Source: Comamonadaceae bacterium
Lineage (GTDB): Bacteria; Pseudomonadota; Gammaproteobacteria; Burkholderiales; Burkholderiaceae_C
NCBI GenBank assembly: GCA_947466165.1
Contig: CANIDW010000037.1
Location: 1 to 9,475 of the forward strand
Reading direction: 5' to 3'
Length of the DNA: 9,475 bases
Of the stretch, positions 8,350-9,475 are shown piece by piece. Position 1 is the stretch's first letter. Each line of letters starts with the position of its first letter. The translations under genes were made by a program, and so were the position numbers. Below the pieces are notes generated by a model that was given only the letters and a program-made list of their open reading frames with translations, had not been told where the DNA came from and did not search any database.

Positions 8350-9475
8350 ATGACGCACTCCAGTCATCCCGCCCCTAGCGCCAACAGGCTGCGGATCGCC
8401 ATCGTCGGTTCCGGCATTTCCGGTTTGGCGGCAGCTCACCGGCTGGCCGGCGCAGCCGAAGTCACCTTGTTTGAGGCCGGCGACTACTTTGGCGGGCATA
8501 CCCACACAGTGGATGTCAGCTTGCCCGGCGCTGCCGGTGCGGTGACCCATGGCGTCGACACCGGTTTTCTGGTTTTCAACGAGCGCACCTACCCGAACCT
8601 GATTAAGCTGTTCAAGGAACTCGGTGTGACCACCGCCAAGTCGGAGATGTCGTTTTCCGTCAAAGTACCGGCGACCGGCAGCAAATCGGGAATGGAGTGG
8701 AGCGGCTCCAGCCTGAACAGCGTGTTTGCGCAAAGGGGCAATTTGCTGAACTGGCGCTTTTGGCGCATGTTGCGCGACATCCTGCGCTTTAACCGCCGCA
8801 CCTCGGCGCTGGCCAAATCCGGCGCAGAAGCGGCCATGCTGCAACCCTTGTCTGAATTTTTGTTGCAGGAAAAATTGTCTGACGAGTTTAGGGACTGGTA
8901 TTTTTTGCCCATGATGGGCTGTATCTGGTCTTGCCCGACCGATCAGATGCTGCAGTTTCCAGTGGCCACCATGATCCGCTTTTGCCACAACCATGGCCTG
9001 ATCCAGGTGGCCAATCGGCCGCAGTGGTGGACCGTGACAGGTGGGGCACGCCACTATGTCGACAAAATCATTGCCGGTATTGCAGACAAGCGCCTGGCCA
9101 CGCCCGTGCAAACCATTGAGCGACATGCGGGCGGCGTTCGCATCACCAGCGGCGCAGGCGCTGAACGCCGGACTGAAGACTTCGACAAAGTGATTTTGGC
9201 CACCCACAGCGACCAGGCGCTGGCCCTGCTGGCGCAGCCCAGCGCGGCCGAACAGGCGCTGCTGGGTGCAGTGGCTTACCAAGCCAACCGCGCCGTGCTG
9301 CACACCGACACCTCGGTGCTGCCAACGCGCCCCCTGGCCTGGGCCGCCTGGAACTACGAACGCGCAAGCGACAGCGGTCGCGAGTGCACGCAGGTTTGTC
9401 TGCATTACCTGCTGAATTTGCTGCAACCGTTGCCCTTTCAACAACCGGTGGTGGTTTCCTTGAACCCGGTCACAC
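8350..9475 (+). CDS. FAD-dependent amine-oxidase-like oxidoreductase, N-terminal part (cut by window edge)
   Basis: From the ATG at 8350 the frame is open for 375 residues to the window edge. Residues 16-26 (IAIVGSGISGL) are the Rossmann dinucleotide motif GxGxxG, with Glu42 (LFEAGDYFGG) closing the second strand to bind the ribose of FAD. GGHTHTVD (48-55) and GVDTGFLVFNERTYPNL follow, as in the flavin-containing amine oxidase-like family COG2907. TVTGGARHYVDKI (from 228) and FDKVILATHSDQAL are further family blocks. It has no signal peptide. Relatives usually precede a DUF1365 gene and a cyclopropane-fatty-acyl-phospholipid synthase gene, which would lie to the right if this locus follows the pattern. 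The substrate is not established; a role in lipid modification is inferred from those neighbours in other genomes. The ribosome binding site is weak, but the short N-terminus before the Rossmann motif fits. Confidence 0.85.
   Translation, partial: MTHSSHPAPSANRLRIAIVGSGISGLAAAHRLAGAAEVTLFEAGDYFGGHTHTVDVSLPGAAGAVTHGVDTGFLVFNERTYPNLIKLFKELGVTTAKSEMSFSVKVPATGSKSGMEWSGSSLNSVFAQRGNLLNWRFWRMLRDILRFNRRTSALAKSGAEAAMLQPLSEFLLQEKLSDEFRDWYFLPMMGCIWSCPTDQMLQFPVATMIRFCHNHGLIQVANRPQWWTVTGGARHYVDKIIAGIADKRLATPVQTIERHAGGVRITSGAGAERRTEDFDKVILATHSDQALALLAQPSAAEQALLGAVAYQANRAVLHTDTSVLPTRPLAWAAWNYERASDSGRECTQVCLHYLLNLLQPLPFQQPVVVSLNPVT

Noticed and set aside
8287..9444. Minus-strand 385-codon ORF
   Set aside because: It is long but antisense to the FAD oxidoreductase, whose Rossmann motif and continuous frame identify the real strand.

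Overview
The window is high-GC, densely coded DNA from a Betaproteobacterium of the order Burkholderiales, most likely Comamonadaceae. This is inferred from protein character, GC-rich codon use and the gene order ubiA-oxyR-recG next to queA-tgt. It looks like ordinary core chromosome with one small accessory insert. No IS element, integrase, phage gene, CRISPR array, tRNA or rRNA was seen.

Positions 1-3350 (minus strand) read recG -> oxyR -> ubiA, with gaps of 24 and 37 bases, so they are probably one operon: a replication-fork and recombination helicase, the peroxide sensor OxyR, and the first 61 residues of the ubiquinone-pathway prenyltransferase UbiA, cut by the left edge. Divergent from recG is queA (3454-4539, plus). 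tgt (5369-6526, plus) follows after a gap of about 830 bases. Tgt exchanges G34 of GUN-anticodon tRNAs for preQ1, and QueA then converts it to epoxyqueuosine. Between them, on the opposite strand, sits a complete VapBC-type toxin-antitoxin pair (4666-5280). Its AT-rich control region (5281-5368) carries a perfect TATAAT, a GGAGG ribosome binding site, an inverted repeat and three AAAGTAAA copies. This insert is the main accessory feature.

A strong bidirectional terminator (6529-6557) separates tgt from a convergent gene for a ferritin-like diiron protein of unknown function (6578-7441, minus). Divergent from that gene is an exported, cysteine-type glutathione peroxidase-family protein (7638-8240, plus). 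The right end holds the first 375 residues of an FAD-dependent amine-oxidase-like protein (8350 onward, plus), a family often found with DUF1365 and cyclopropane-fatty-acid synthase genes.

Several genes (oxyR, the peroxidase, ubiA, the diiron protein) relate to redox chemistry, but nothing in the sequence shows they act together. Every gene belongs to a recognisable family, and I do not see a clearly new multi-gene system. The points most worth following are the toxin-antitoxin insert in the queuosine locus with its repeat-rich operator, the uncharacterised diiron protein, and the long lysine-containing insertion in OxyR.
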